A DNA stretch of 35,850 nucleotides from Acidimicrobiaceae bacterium (GCA_028819005.1 JAPPMP010000013.1:1-35850), one strand, 5' to 3'; positions 25,058-32,810 are shown, counted from the stretch's first letter. The notes: generated by a model not told the origin, from the letters alone. Program-made: numbers and translations.

Positions 25058-25767
25058 ACAGGCAAGACCCTCTTCCTTACTTTGAACGGGTCAAGCCCGG
25101 ACTGGTGCCGATCGCGGGTGGTCAGAACGAGGTCTGCGGCACCTGCCGCAGTGGCGCAAACCCTGGCTATCAGCGCTGCTATCGGTGCAAGAACGAGAAC
25201 GTCGTTGAAGTGCTGCCCATATCAATGTCCGTACATGGCGAACTTCTCCACGATCGCCTCCGCTGGTACAAAGACGGGAACGAACAACAGAAACAGGATT
25301 ACACACTGCAGCTTGCGGCGTTGCTGCTTCTCTTCTTGGGCCGGCACCTCAAGTGCATCGGAGGGAATCCTGACGCCGTGGCTACCGTTTCGTCCGAGAA
25401 GCGAGACGCCGTGAAGAACATAGTGGACAGGACCGCCAACTTTCGTGGCATGCATGCGCCTCTCGCTCGCACTCGTTCTGACAATCCGCCGACCTTCCAG
25501 GCGCCGGACTCACTGAAGGACAAGAAGGTACTGCTGCTGGACGACACGTTCACCACCGGCAGAAGCATCACCGCGGCGTACAGAGCGCTGAGCAGCGTGG
25601 GTGCCGAGCTGTTGACCCCTGTGGTAATCGGGCGGCACTTTCGTCCAGGCTTCGCGACCAGCGAGCGATTGCACACCTGCCTGAAGAACCACGAGTGGCG
25701 GCTGGACCGCTGCGGCATCTGTGCTCCGATCATGTGCGACGGCAGGTCCCAAGCGCAGCTCCTATAG
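25054..25767 (+). CDS. ComF-like phosphoribosyltransferase with zinc-ribbon-like N-terminus
   Basis: A 237-aa protein. Residues ~29-45 contain CGTC and CYRC, a four-cysteine zinc-ribbon pattern. KVLLLDDTFTTGRSI is the PRPP-binding loop of type I phosphoribosyltransferases. The arrangement is like ComF but longer. GTG 25054 overlaps the DprA stop (GTGA). A PRTase next to a DprA-like SLOG protein suggests production and sensing of a nucleotide derivative (inference). It converges on hsdS with a 47-nt gap. Confidence 0.82.
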   Translation: MNRQDPLPYFERVKPGLVPIAGGQNEVCGTCRSGANPGYQRCYRCKNENVVEVLPISMSVHGELLHDRLRWYKDGNEQQKQDYTLQLAALLLLFLGRHLKCIGGNPDAVATVSSEKRDAVKNIVDRTANFRGMHAPLARTRSDNPPTFQAPDSLKDKKVLLLDDTFTTGRSITAAYRALSSVGAELLTPVVIGRHFRPGFATSERLHTCLKNHEWRLDRCGICAPIMCDGRSQAQLL

Positions 25768-25814
25768 TAGGGGAACTCAACACGTCAACACGGATCGCAC
25801 CTCGGTCACGTGCA

Positions 25815-27011
25815 TCACTGCTCTTCCACCGATGTGTCGCGGTTGGGTACGTCGAACTCGCCGGTGACGGCGGCGGTGATCAAGGCGCTGCGGTATTCCT
25901 CCAGGAGCATGATCGCAGATCTGATCCGAGAGACCAGCGCGTCGATGCGGGTGGTTTCGATGTCGAGGTAGTCCGCGATTTCCCGTTGTTCGGCAATTGG
26001 TGGGACAGGGAGACACTTCCCGTAGGCATGTTCCCGCGAAAGCCCCGGCACGGCAGAGTCCATGGATTCATCAGCTAGATCCACGCAGAGCAAACCGAAA
26101 TACAACCAGCGAAGATCGACCGAAGTGTGTCGCGCGTCTACGAAGTAGGTGGTATCGATCGCGAACACGGAAGCGTCATGGAAATTCACTTCACCGTGTG
26201 ACCCCTTGCGGCCGATCACAATCACGGGAGCGAGGGTGTTTGCTTCATTGTGGTGACCGACGACGCCGTTCGATCCGAACACGGGCACTTTTCCCTCCAG
26301 CCTGGACTCAGACGGTAACGAGTCACCATACGCGAATTCGCAAACCTTCCGAAGTCGACGAACCTGCCAATGGGAGGGGATGTCGCCGAGCCAGTCGATG
26401 CCTGAGGGTCGGTGAGGAACGGTGGGGTCGAGGCCGCGGGTTACGGTTTGGGTGATCAGGGCGGTGCGGTACTCGGCGAGGAGTTTGATCAGGTGGCGTT
26501 TTTTGGAGATGAGGACGTCGATGCGGGCGGTTTCGGTGTCGAGGTAGCCAGCGATTGTCCGTTGCTCGGGAAGCGTAGGAACCGCTACGAGCGTGGCGGC
26601 GAGTGCCTCGGCGCGGAGCTCCATGAACGTCGACCCCTGACCGAGGGCTTGGAATTGTTCGGCCATCACCGAAAGTTGATACCTAAAGAAACGCGAATCT
26701 ACATCTCGGTGGGGTACAAGGCCGCGGCAACCCTGGTTGAAGGCCATTCGTGACCCGGTCTCGCACACGTATCCAATCGGAGCGCGAGTCGCCAGGATCA
26801 GACTGTTCGCTGGAACTGACTGACTTCCTTCGGCAAGGCCCGCACGTGTGATTGCTCGGGCGGTCGAATGAAGGACCTTCCCGTGTGCGGTCGACAGGTC
26901 GGCAGGGGTTGCCCAAGCGAGTTCTCCGTTCCAGTTCCTCTCATTACTCGTCGGTGTTCCGCCGTTGAAGATCTGAAATACTCGACGTAGCGGCATCTTT
27001 TCGAAAGTCAC
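25815..27011 (-). CDS. hsdS: Type I restriction-modification specificity subunit S
   Basis: A 398-aa DNA-recognition subunit with two target-recognition domains, each followed by a conserved helix. The first helix follows LPEQRTIAGYLDTETARID and the second IAEQREIADYLDIETTRID. The first domain starts near the N-terminus (FQIFNGGTPTSN), and the second begins near PSHWQVRRLRKVCEF. It would recognise a bipartite site. It starts at GTG 27011 inside the hsdM stop (GTGA). Confidence 0.95.
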   Translation of the reverse strand: MTFEKMPLRRVFQIFNGGTPTSNERNWNGELAWATPADLSTAHGKVLHSTARAITRAGLAEGSQSVPANSLILATRAPIGYVCETGSRMAFNQGCRGLVPHRDVDSRFFRYQLSVMAEQFQALGQGSTFMELRAEALAATLVAVPTLPEQRTIAGYLDTETARIDVLISKKRHLIKLLAEYRTALITQTVTRGLDPTVPHRPSGIDWLGDIPSHWQVRRLRKVCEFAYGDSLPSESRLEGKVPVFGSNGVVGHHNEANTLAPVIVIGRKGSHGEVNFHDASVFAIDTTYFVDARHTSVDLRWLYFGLLCVDLADESMDSAVPGLSREHAYGKCLPVPPIAEQREIADYLDIETTRIDALVSRIRSAIMLLEEYRSALITAAVTGEFDVPNRDTSVEEQ

Positions 27012-29026
27012 TTGGCGACCTCGGCGAGGAGGGTCTGAATCTCAGCTTCGAGGGCCTGAATCTCGGCGTTGATCTCCTCCAAGGGACGCGGTGGGGTGTA
27101 GGTGTAGAAGTGGCGGGTCAGGGGGATTTCGTAGCCGATCTTGGTTTTGGTGGGGTCGTGCCAGGCATCGGGGACGTAGGGGAGGACCTCGGCTTCCATG
27201 TAGTCGGCGATGGCGGTCCGGTATTCGATGGTGTCGATGCGAGCGGATGGATCGTCCTCGAAAGCCACCGGCACCGGGGGCAACGGAATGTTCTCGTAGT
27301 CGCGAAGGTCGGGGTCGGGCAACGGGTCGCCTGACCGGTCCGTGACCACCGGAGATTCGGGATCTCGGACAGCGATAGCCCCTGTTACCGCCTTGAGGAA
27401 CGCAGCGGCCTTGTCGATACCTGCGGAATCAAGTGTCTCTGAAATAACCGCCTTCGCCAGTTTCTCGGTGGCGAAAGAACTGTCCAGCCGCTCTCTCAGT
27501 GCGTCGAGCAAAGCGCTACGCAACGGAAAGTCGAGCTTGCCGACCTGCTTGAGCGACTCGACCGCAAGCAAGGTCTCCTCGGTGATCTCCCAACGCAACT
27601 GCAAAGGCCGCTCCACCGTGATGCGCAGGAACCCGAAAGCCTCGTTGTCGAAGATCTTCACGCACGGCCCGTCCTCAAACGCACCGTACAGGCGGGCGAT
27701 CTCGTCGATCTGTGAAACCGAGAGCTCTTTGCGTTTCTGGCCGAGGCTCTTGCGGGTCTTGTTGAAAATGTCGCGGGCGTCGAGCAGTTGGATCTTGCCC
27801 CGCCGGCGAGGCGACTTGCGGTTGGTTACCACCCAGAAGTAGGTGGAGATCCCGGTGTTGTAGAAGAGCTGGTCGGGCAGGGCGACGACGGCCTCGAGCA
27901 TGTCGTTCTCGATGATCCAGCGCCGGATCTCCGACTCACCCGAACCAGCCCCGCCGGTGAACAGCGGCGACCCGTTGAACACGATCGCCAGACGGGCGCC
28001 GCCCTCCGCCGTTGGTTTCATCTTCGAGATCATGTGCTGCAGGAACAAAAAACTGCCGTCGTTGATCCGCGGCAGCCCGGCCCCGAAACGGCCGGCGAAA
28101 CCCTGGGCGGCGGCCTCGTCGCGCACCGTGTCGGCCACCATCTTCCACTCAACCCCGAAGGGAGGATTGGCCAGCAGGTAGTCGAAGCGCTCGCCGACAT
28201 GCTGGTCGTTGTCGAAGCTGTTGCCGAAGCGGATATTGGCGGCCTCCTGGCCTTTGATCAGCATGTCGGCTCGGCATGTGGCGTACGTCTCTGCGTTCAA
28301 CTCTTGGCCGAACACCCTCAACCGAGCCTGAGGATTGAGCTTGCGCAGATGATCCTCAGCAACCGACAGCATGCCACCGGTTCCACAGGCCGGATCAAGC
28401 AGGGTCTTCACCACACCCGGTCTGGTCAGCAGATCGTCGTCGTCGATGAACAGCAGGTTCACCATCAGGTGGATCACCTCGCGAGGCGTGAAATGCTCGC
28501 CGGCAGTCTCGTTCGACAGCTCCGAGAACTTGCGGATCAGCTCCTCGTAGAGATAGCCCATGTCCAGGTCCGACACCGTCTCGGGGCTCAAGTCGATGTC
28601 GGCGAACTTCGACACCACCAGGTACAGCAGGTTGTGCTCGTCCAGCCGGTCGATCTGTGTATCGAAATTGAACTTGTCGACAATGTCGCGTGCCGATTCG
28701 GAGAACCCGGCGATGTAGTTGCGCAAGTTCGGCGCCACATTGTCGGGATCACCCAGCAGCGTGAGAAACGTGTGCCTCGACATGTTGACGAACGGCTGAG
28801 ATGCCACCTTCTGCAACACCGGCTCACGATTCTGCAGCGACGACGGCAATTTCGCCATCGTCTCCAGAACCTCGTCCTTGGTCGGCGCCAACACGCAATC
28901 CAGTCGCCGCAGCACCGTCAACGGCAGAATCACCCGGCCGTACTCCGACTGCTTGTAGACGCCCCGCAGCAGGTCCGCCACCGACCAGATGAACCCCGCA
29001 TGATTGTTGACTGCCGCTTCGCTCAT
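27008..29026 (-). CDS. hsdM: Type I restriction-modification DNA methyltransferase subunit M
   Basis: A 672-aa N6-adenine methyltransferase. SAM motif I is DPACGTGGML (211-220) and catalytic motif IV is NPPF (287-290). The N-terminal helical domain (WSVADLLRG, QSEYGRVILPLTVLRRLD) is typical of HsdM. The C-terminal extension (~560-672) includes HFYTYTPPRPL and a terminal coiled coil, longer than the ~520 aa of classical HsdM. It forms an operon with hsdS. The MazF-type pair ends 103 nt upstream on the same strand. A CCAGG sequence sits just before the ATG. The long antisense frame on the plus strand (27788-29059) is a shadow. Confidence 0.95.
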   Translation of the reverse strand: MSEAAVNNHAGFIWSVADLLRGVYKQSEYGRVILPLTVLRRLDCVLAPTKDEVLETMAKLPSSLQNREPVLQKVASQPFVNMSRHTFLTLLGDPDNVAPNLRNYIAGFSESARDIVDKFNFDTQIDRLDEHNLLYLVVSKFADIDLSPETVSDLDMGYLYEELIRKFSELSNETAGEHFTPREVIHLMVNLLFIDDDDLLTRPGVVKTLLDPACGTGGMLSVAEDHLRKLNPQARLRVFGQELNAETYATCRADMLIKGQEAANIRFGNSFDNDQHVGERFDYLLANPPFGVEWKMVADTVRDEAAAQGFAGRFGAGLPRINDGSFLFLQHMISKMKPTAEGGARLAIVFNGSPLFTGGAGSGESEIRRWIIENDMLEAVVALPDQLFYNTGISTYFWVVTNRKSPRRRGKIQLLDARDIFNKTRKSLGQKRKELSVSQIDEIARLYGAFEDGPCVKIFDNEAFGFLRITVERPLQLRWEITEETLLAVESLKQVGKLDFPLRSALLDALRERLDSSFATEKLAKAVISETLDSAGIDKAAAFLKAVTGAIAVRDPESPVVTDRSGDPLPDPDLRDYENIPLPPVPVAFEDDPSARIDTIEYRTAIADYMEAEVLPYVPDAWHDPTKTKIGYEIPLTRHFYTYTPPRPLEEINAEIQALEAEIQTLLAEVAK

Positions 29027-29129
29027 CCTGGTTCGCTCGTCTATCCCGTTCCCAACTAGTGCGCGGTCAGCACATTAGGAGAACCGGCAACGCTGCGCTG
29101 AGTCCGGCACCTTGTCAGGCGCGCTGCGC

Positions 29130-29438
29130 TCAGCAACCCGTGGCGGCCTTCAGCGTCTCGCACGCCTCTTCCAGTCGTGCCGCGCTCAGCTGTGCCACGC
29201 GCCGCCGAAAGGCGCTTCGGGGCACGGTCAAGATGGTGTCGAAGTTGACCACGCTGTCGGACGGGACGCCGTCACGGAGCGCGGTGAGCGGCAGTTCGGA
29301 TGTCAAGCCTCGGCGTGTGCGTGTCAGCGCGGCGACGACCACCGAGTCGATGCGGCCCGCCACTGGATCCCGTGTGAGCACCAGAACCGGCCTGTCACCG
29401 CCCGGCGCCGCGGCGAACCAGATCTCACCCCGGCGCAT
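29130..29438 (-). CDS. MazF/PemK-like endoribonuclease toxin (second copy)
   Basis: A 102-aa protein beginning MRRGEIWFAAAPGG, then RPVLVLTRDPV, VVVAALTRTRRGL, ELPL and a C-terminal KAATGC. These are the same landmarks as the toxin at 13640-13948 but with different sequence. ATG 29438 overlaps the antitoxin end by 14 nt. An open frame extends to 29582 but would bury the antitoxin. Confidence 0.85.
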   Translation of the reverse strand: MRRGEIWFAAAPGGDRPVLVLTRDPVAGRIDSVVVAALTRTRRGLTSELPLTALRDGVPSDSVVNFDTILTVPRSAFRRRVAQLSAARLEEACETLKAATGC

Positions 29439-29676
29439 CGGCCCAGTCGGACCAGTCCTCAGCCGGCAAACAGCTTTGAACGGACATGATTGCGAGTTCG
29501 TCCGGGCGCAGCGGTGAGCTGTCGTAGATCTCCGCGTCGTGTTCGGCTCCGACTGAGTTGAGGTGACGGCGCAGCGCTTCACGGATCATCTGTGACACAG
29601 ACACCCCGAGTCTCTCAGCCGCCTCTCGAACTCGGGCAGCTTCCGTGTCTGCCATTCGGCATGTCAACATTGACAT
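29425..29676 (-). CDS. Ribbon-helix-helix antitoxin of second MazF pair
   Basis: An 83-aa protein with a ribbon-helix-helix N-terminus (TCRMADTEAARVREAAERLG, then VSQMIREALRRHL) and an acidic Trp/Asp-rich tail (EDWSDWADAPG) that likely plugs the toxin. The start is supported by TATAGT-N6-ATG. Confidence 0.82.
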   Translation of the reverse strand: MSMLTCRMADTEAARVREAAERLGVSVSQMIREALRRHLNSVGAEHDAEIYDSSPLRPDELAIMSVQSCLPAEDWSDWADAPG

Positions 29677-29688
29677 ACGGCGACTATA
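29677..29688 (-). promoter_or_regulatory. Leaderless promoter -10 (TATAGT-N6-ATG)
   Basis: On the minus strand TATAGT (29688-29683), 6 nt, then the antitoxin ATG at 29676. It is a near-consensus -10 hexamer. Confidence 0.6.
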
Positions 29689-29814
29689 TCAGGTCTTACA
29701 ACTAGAGCTCTCGCTGAAGTCCCTGGGGCTGCGGTGGCGGACTCGTGAGACGGCGGAGTGCCAGTTCAATTCCGCGGCGAACCAGCCCGATTCCGTGGCC
29801 TTGCACCCTGTGGC

Positions 29815-29990
29815 TCAACGGTAAGCGTCCTTTCGCCGGCTGATGGCCTCAACGACGATCTCGCCCGAAACGGCCGTGTAGATGATGCGATGTGAACGTC
29901 CGAGCCGGGCTGAGCGTTGCCTTCGAGTCGGCCGCGGAGGTTCTTCCCGAGATGCGGCTCGGCGTCGAGTCGGACAGTCGGCAAACAGCG
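29815..29990 (-). pseudogene. Frameshifted RelE/ParE-type toxin remnant
   Basis: Two adjacent minus-strand frames together read like a RelE/ParE C-terminal half. The first has HLGKNLRGRLEGN, and after a single-base shift near 29905 the second has ARLGRSHRIIYTAVSGE, then VVEAISRRKDAYR and a stop at 29815. The pattern GKxLRGxLxG...RVGxxRIIY...HRxxxY is that of the family. The N-terminal half and any antitoxin are missing, so it is inactive. It lies between two complete toxin-antitoxin pairs. Confidence 0.65.
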
Positions 29991-29997
29991 CTGCCGC

Positions 29998-30354
29998 CTA
30001 CAGCCACCAGATCCAGGATTGGCCCTCGATGAGTGGGTCGTGGAGGAACGCGGCAAGCGCGGTGATCATGTCGTTGGGGTACGCCAGCGATGCTCGGTTG
30101 AATGTCTTCGGGTTGGTGAAGATCAAAGCCGCACACTCCCCGTCGTCGGCGATCCGGTCGGCGAACAACACCGAGAAATCGCCAACGTTCTCGGTCACCA
30201 GAATCTGGTCGGACCTGCTCGCATGCTCCAGCAAATCGCCATCGCTGGATCCTCTCAGCGATGGCTCCGCAGCCACTGCGATCACATCCCAGCCCTGCGC
30301 AGCGAGCGCCTCGGCGACCTTGGGCGAGTGCATCTCGTCGAGCAGCAACCTCAC
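29998..30354 (-). CDS. DUF5615 family PIN-like toxin
   Basis: A 118-aa protein starting VRLLLDEMHSPKVAEAL (GTG 30354), the usual DUF5615 opening with the first acidic residues (LLLDE). ILVTENVGDFSVL and LIFTNP follow, giving the other predicted PIN-domain acidic sites. The family is thought to act as an RNase toxin. GTG 30354 overlaps the partner's stop as GTGA. The frame open to 30384 is less likely. Confidence 0.82.
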   Translation of the reverse strand: MRLLLDEMHSPKVAEALAAQGWDVIAVAAEPSLRGSSDGDLLEHASRSDQILVTENVGDFSVLFADRIADDGECAALIFTNPKTFNRASLAYPNDMITALAAFLHDPLIEGQSWIWWL

Positions 30355-30773
30355 TTCGCGAGCAACGTTCGTTGGCGCCTCCACGCGGCTTGCGCCCCAG
30401 ACGCCGCCCGGCTCCGCTCAGCAATCTCGGCGTCGACCTCCTCGGTGTGATCGGCGTAGTAGGCCAGCGATGCGTCGACCATTGGCAGGCTCAACCCCAT
30501 CAACTCAGCGGTTCTGGCACGCCGGTCGGCCACCGGGACATCACCCCCGATCATCGAGGCAATGACGTCGGCCACTTCTGGTCCGCCCACCAACACTGCC
30601 CTGCGGCCGGTTGGGCCCTCCCGGAACATGACGCCAGGGTGAGCTTCCATCCGCAGCCCCTCGTCGATGAGCTGCTCTGCCAATGCAGAGATGGCCACCC
30701 GCCGCCGTGCAGCGCTGTCTTTGAGCCGTTTGTGCAGCGGCGCCTCGGAGAATCGTATCGAGACAACAGGCAT
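30351..30773 (-). CDS. DUF433-like antitoxin with ribbon-helix-helix N-terminus
   Basis: A 140-aa protein. The N-terminal ~50 residues (VVSIRFSEAPLHKRLKDSA, then AISALAEQLIDEGLR) look like a ribbon-helix-helix. The C-terminal half (HPGVMFREGPTGRRAVLVGG, then MVDASLAYYADHTEEVDAEI) resembles DUF433-type antitoxins that accompany DUF5615. The start is supported by TACATT-N6-ATG. It probably autoregulates the pair. Confidence 0.78.
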   Translation of the reverse strand: MPVVSIRFSEAPLHKRLKDSAARRRVAISALAEQLIDEGLRMEAHPGVMFREGPTGRRAVLVGGPEVADVIASMIGGDVPVADRRARTAELMGLSLPMVDASLAYYADHTEEVDAEIAERSRAASGAQAAWRRQRTLLAK

Positions 30774-30785
30774 GACTACAATGTA
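30774..30785 (-). promoter_or_regulatory. Leaderless promoter -10 (TACATT-N6-ATG)
   Basis: On the minus strand TACATT (30785-30780), 6 nt, then ATG 30773. The ACTACAATGTAG overlap forms a short palindrome that could serve as an operator. Confidence 0.6.
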
Positions 30786-30831
30786 GCCAAATGTCGTCAG
30801 GTTGTGAAGCTGAGCGGTCGGACCAAGCTGG

Positions 30832-32061
30832 CTAGACCAGTGTGCCGAGGGGGGCTGCGGCGATGCGGTCGTCGATTCGGAAGGCTGTGGTACCGGGATG
30901 GATCACGAGTCCCGCTCGAAAGGCGTCGCCGAGGCGGTCTCGCAGTGATGCGAGGTGGCGGGCATCGGCGGTCCCTGCCGTCTCTGAGAGCTTCACTTCG
31001 AAAGCGACCACGCCGCCGTCGGGCAGGTCGGCTACCAGATCGATCTCGTGGTCGCCACCCGCGGTTCGCAGGTGCGCGAACCGCCAACCCAATCCGAGCG
31101 CCTCGGCAGCGGCCGTGATCTGACAGACTACCACGCTCTCGAAGAGCTCGCCGAGGCGTGGGCGCCTCTCATTCAGAGAATCAGCGGTGTCGTAATGGTC
31201 CGCCGACGCGAGCGCGGGATCGATCAGGTGGCGCTTGGGACGCTTGGTCAGCCGTTTGAGCCGGTTATGGGACCATCCTGGAAGTTCTGCGATCAAACCC
31301 AGCCGATCCAGTAGATCATGGTAGGTCTCACCGGTGGCTTTGGAGACGTCTGCGGCCTGGTGGATCGCGGCGTGTTCTGCGCTGGTGCCAACGGCGGCCC
31401 CGTAGGCACGGACATAGCGTCGAAGCTTGCTTGTGTTGCGTGGCGTGGAGGTGATCTCGGCGAGGTCCCGTGAAACGGCGAGGTCCAGGTAAGAACGAAG
31501 CGCCTCTTGATGGTCTAGTGGTTCCATGCCGAGATACCCGGGCAGTCCCGACTCCACGGTTGGCACCAGCTGCTCCACCGGCGAGAACGCCGACCGGGCG
31601 CCGCGTACCGCTTCGATCCCTCGCGCTGCGAGATCCTCGAGCGCCACCGCAGGGGCGACTCCCCGCCTCTCGCTCAACGTCATCGGTCGCAGCCGTACCG
31701 GCAGGATCCGACCGGCACCGGCATGAACATCTGCCGTGACCGCAGCGCGCGATGACCCGCTCAAGATGAATCGGCCAGGCGAACGGTCTTCGTCGATCAT
31801 CCGTCTTACTGCGTCCCACACAGCGGGGACCCGCTGCCACTCGTCAATGAGAACAGGACTAGGCAGCGCTGCACAGGCCGCTTCGGGATCGTTGGCGACG
31901 ATCTCAGCAGTGGGTGGGTGGTCCAACCGGAGTGTTGCGGCGGCCAACTGCGACGCGGTACTGGTTTTGCCTGCTCCCCGCACGCCTTCGATCAGAAGGG
32001 CCGGGTGGACGCCGAGCAGGCGCGCGAGCCGACCATCAGCATGCCGCGGGAGATACTCCAT
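30832..32061 (-). CDS. AAA ATPase of the AAA_14/DUF4143 family
   Basis: A 409-aa protein. Walker A EGVRGAGKTS (~25-34), Walker B SPVLIDEWQRVP, and sensor-like FILSGSS belong to AAA_14. The C-terminal half (~200-400) is DUF4143, with ETYHDLLDRLGLIAELPGW and the nuclease-like end GGDHEIDLVADLPDGGVVAF followed by EVK. The D...EVK arrangement is PD-(D/E)xK-like. The family is common in mobile and defence regions but its role is unsettled. The gene begins just after an AT-rich palindromic promoter. It ends 46 nt from the DUF433-like promoter box. Confidence 0.88.
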   Translation of the reverse strand: MEYLPRHADGRLARLLGVHPALLIEGVRGAGKTSTASQLAAATLRLDHPPTAEIVANDPEAACAALPSPVLIDEWQRVPAVWDAVRRMIDEDRSPGRFILSGSSRAAVTADVHAGAGRILPVRLRPMTLSERRGVAPAVALEDLAARGIEAVRGARSAFSPVEQLVPTVESGLPGYLGMEPLDHQEALRSYLDLAVSRDLAEITSTPRNTSKLRRYVRAYGAAVGTSAEHAAIHQAADVSKATGETYHDLLDRLGLIAELPGWSHNRLKRLTKRPKRHLIDPALASADHYDTADSLNERRPRLGELFESVVVCQITAAAEALGLGWRFAHLRTAGGDHEIDLVADLPDGGVVAFEVKLSETAGTADARHLASLRDRLGDAFRAGLVIHPGTTAFRIDDRIAAAPLGTLV

Positions 32062-32068
32062 GCAAAAA

Positions 32069-32107
32069 AGACTAACTAATTATCCATAATATGGCTAATC
32101 AATTAGC
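32069..32107 (-). promoter_or_regulatory. AT-rich promoter/operator of the DUF4143 ATPase gene
   Basis: Minus-strand TAGTCT (32074-32069) lies 7 nt before ATG 32061 and is a likely -10 box. Two adjacent inverted repeats sit immediately upstream: CCATAATATGG (32084-32094) and GCTAATCAATTAGC (32094-32107). The patch is strikingly AT-rich for this window. The palindromes are placed where a repressor would block the polymerase. Confidence 0.5.
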
Positions 32108-32110
32108 TGT

Positions 32111-32569
32111 TTATGATATTCGACCACCTGCCGGCCCCGAACATCGTGAGCGGTGTTCAACGATCGGCTGATTGGTTGGCAAGCGCCCGTCAACTTCGCT
32201 GTCGGAGCGTCGGGTTCGGGAGACGGCGGGGTACAACAACCAGGGGAGGCACCAGAGCACCATGGCGATCAGCATGGCTGTCTCGCCGGAGGGACCGAGG
32301 CCGGGAGCGTAGAAGGGTTCCACGAAATAGTGCGAGATGAACCCTCCCCGGTACGGGGTCTCACCGGCGAGGCGCCAGAAATCCTTCTCCCAGACCGTGA
32401 GGGGGCACGGCAGGCCCAAGATGTTCACCGCCGCGGTAGGCACCAGCATGGCCAGGTACCAGCGCATCACCCGGGGCCTGCGCGCCGCCACCGGAGCGCC
32501 GAAGACCAAGAAGACGGCCAGCAGCCCGTGCGCCAAGGCCATCGCGATCGCCAAAGACCAGTAGACCAC
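32111..32569 (-). CDS. DUF2784 family membrane protein
   Basis: A 152-aa protein with three or four membrane segments (AIAMALAHGLLAVFLVF, AMLVPTAAVNILGL, MLIAMVLWCLPWLLYP). It has the DUF2784 signature CPLTVWEKDF plus YRGGFISHY. Function unknown. The last ~30 residues are polar and variable. GTG 32569 is supported by TAGTGT-N6-GTG. Confidence 0.82.
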   Translation of the reverse strand: MVYWSLAIAMALAHGLLAVFLVFGAPVAARRPRVMRWYLAMLVPTAAVNILGLPCPLTVWEKDFWRLAGETPYRGGFISHYFVEPFYAPGLGPSGETAMLIAMVLWCLPWLLYPAVSRTRRSDSEVDGRLPTNQPIVEHRSRCSGPAGGRIS

Positions 32570-32581
32570 GCCCCCACACTA
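32570..32581 (-). promoter_or_regulatory. Leaderless promoter -10 (TAGTGT-N6-GTG)
   Basis: On the minus strand TAGTGT (32581-32576), 6 nt, then GTG 32569 of the DUF2784 gene. Confidence 0.6.
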
Positions 32582-32594
32582 CTGCGATGTCGCC

Positions 32595-32670
32595 ACCGGC
32601 GATAGAGGTTGCGCGAGTGCCCTGGGGCGGGTCGGCATTGGCGATATGCGAGAGCAACCGGCGATAGAGG
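32595..32670. repeat. Pair of 14-bp direct repeats
   Basis: ACCGGCGATAGAGG occurs at 32595-32608 and again at 32657-32670, 62 bp apart, between the DUF1761 and DUF2784 genes. Confidence 0.7.
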
Positions 32671-32689
32671 CGAAAGATGTGCCCGACGG

Positions 32690-32810
32690 CGTCTAGCTCC
32701 AGTCCGTCTAGCTCCAACCCCGTCTGGCTCCAGCCCCGGCTGGCTCCAGCCCGTCTAGCTCCAGCCCCGGCTGGCTCCAGCCCGTCTAGCTCCAGCCCGG
32801 CTAGCTCCAG
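32690..32810. repeat. Array of about eight 15-16 bp tandem repeats
   Basis: On the minus strand the unit is CTGGAGC(T/C)AG(A/C)CGGG, repeated about eight times with small changes. The first unit contains the last codons and TAG stop of the DUF1761 gene, so the array appears to have expanded from the gene's 3' end. Units alternate between two variants, which suggests duplication of a ~31-bp pair. The C/G-rich inverted parts could pair and act as a terminator. Confidence 0.85.

Noticed and set aside
25740..25790. Terminator hairpin between the PRTase and hsdS genes
   Set aside because: CTCCTA/TAGGGG can pair for only about six base pairs including G-T, with no T run, so it is too weak to call.
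27788..29059. A 423-codon open frame on the plus strand opposite hsdM
   Set aside because: It is the antisense shadow of hsdM, with His/Arg/Gln/Val-rich composition and no recognisable motif.
29727..29785. tRNA-like stretch with GGTGGCGGA and a GTTCAATTC-like T loop ending ACCA
   Set aside because: The T stem does not pair and too few bases remain between the T loop and ACCA for an acceptor stem, so no cloverleaf forms.
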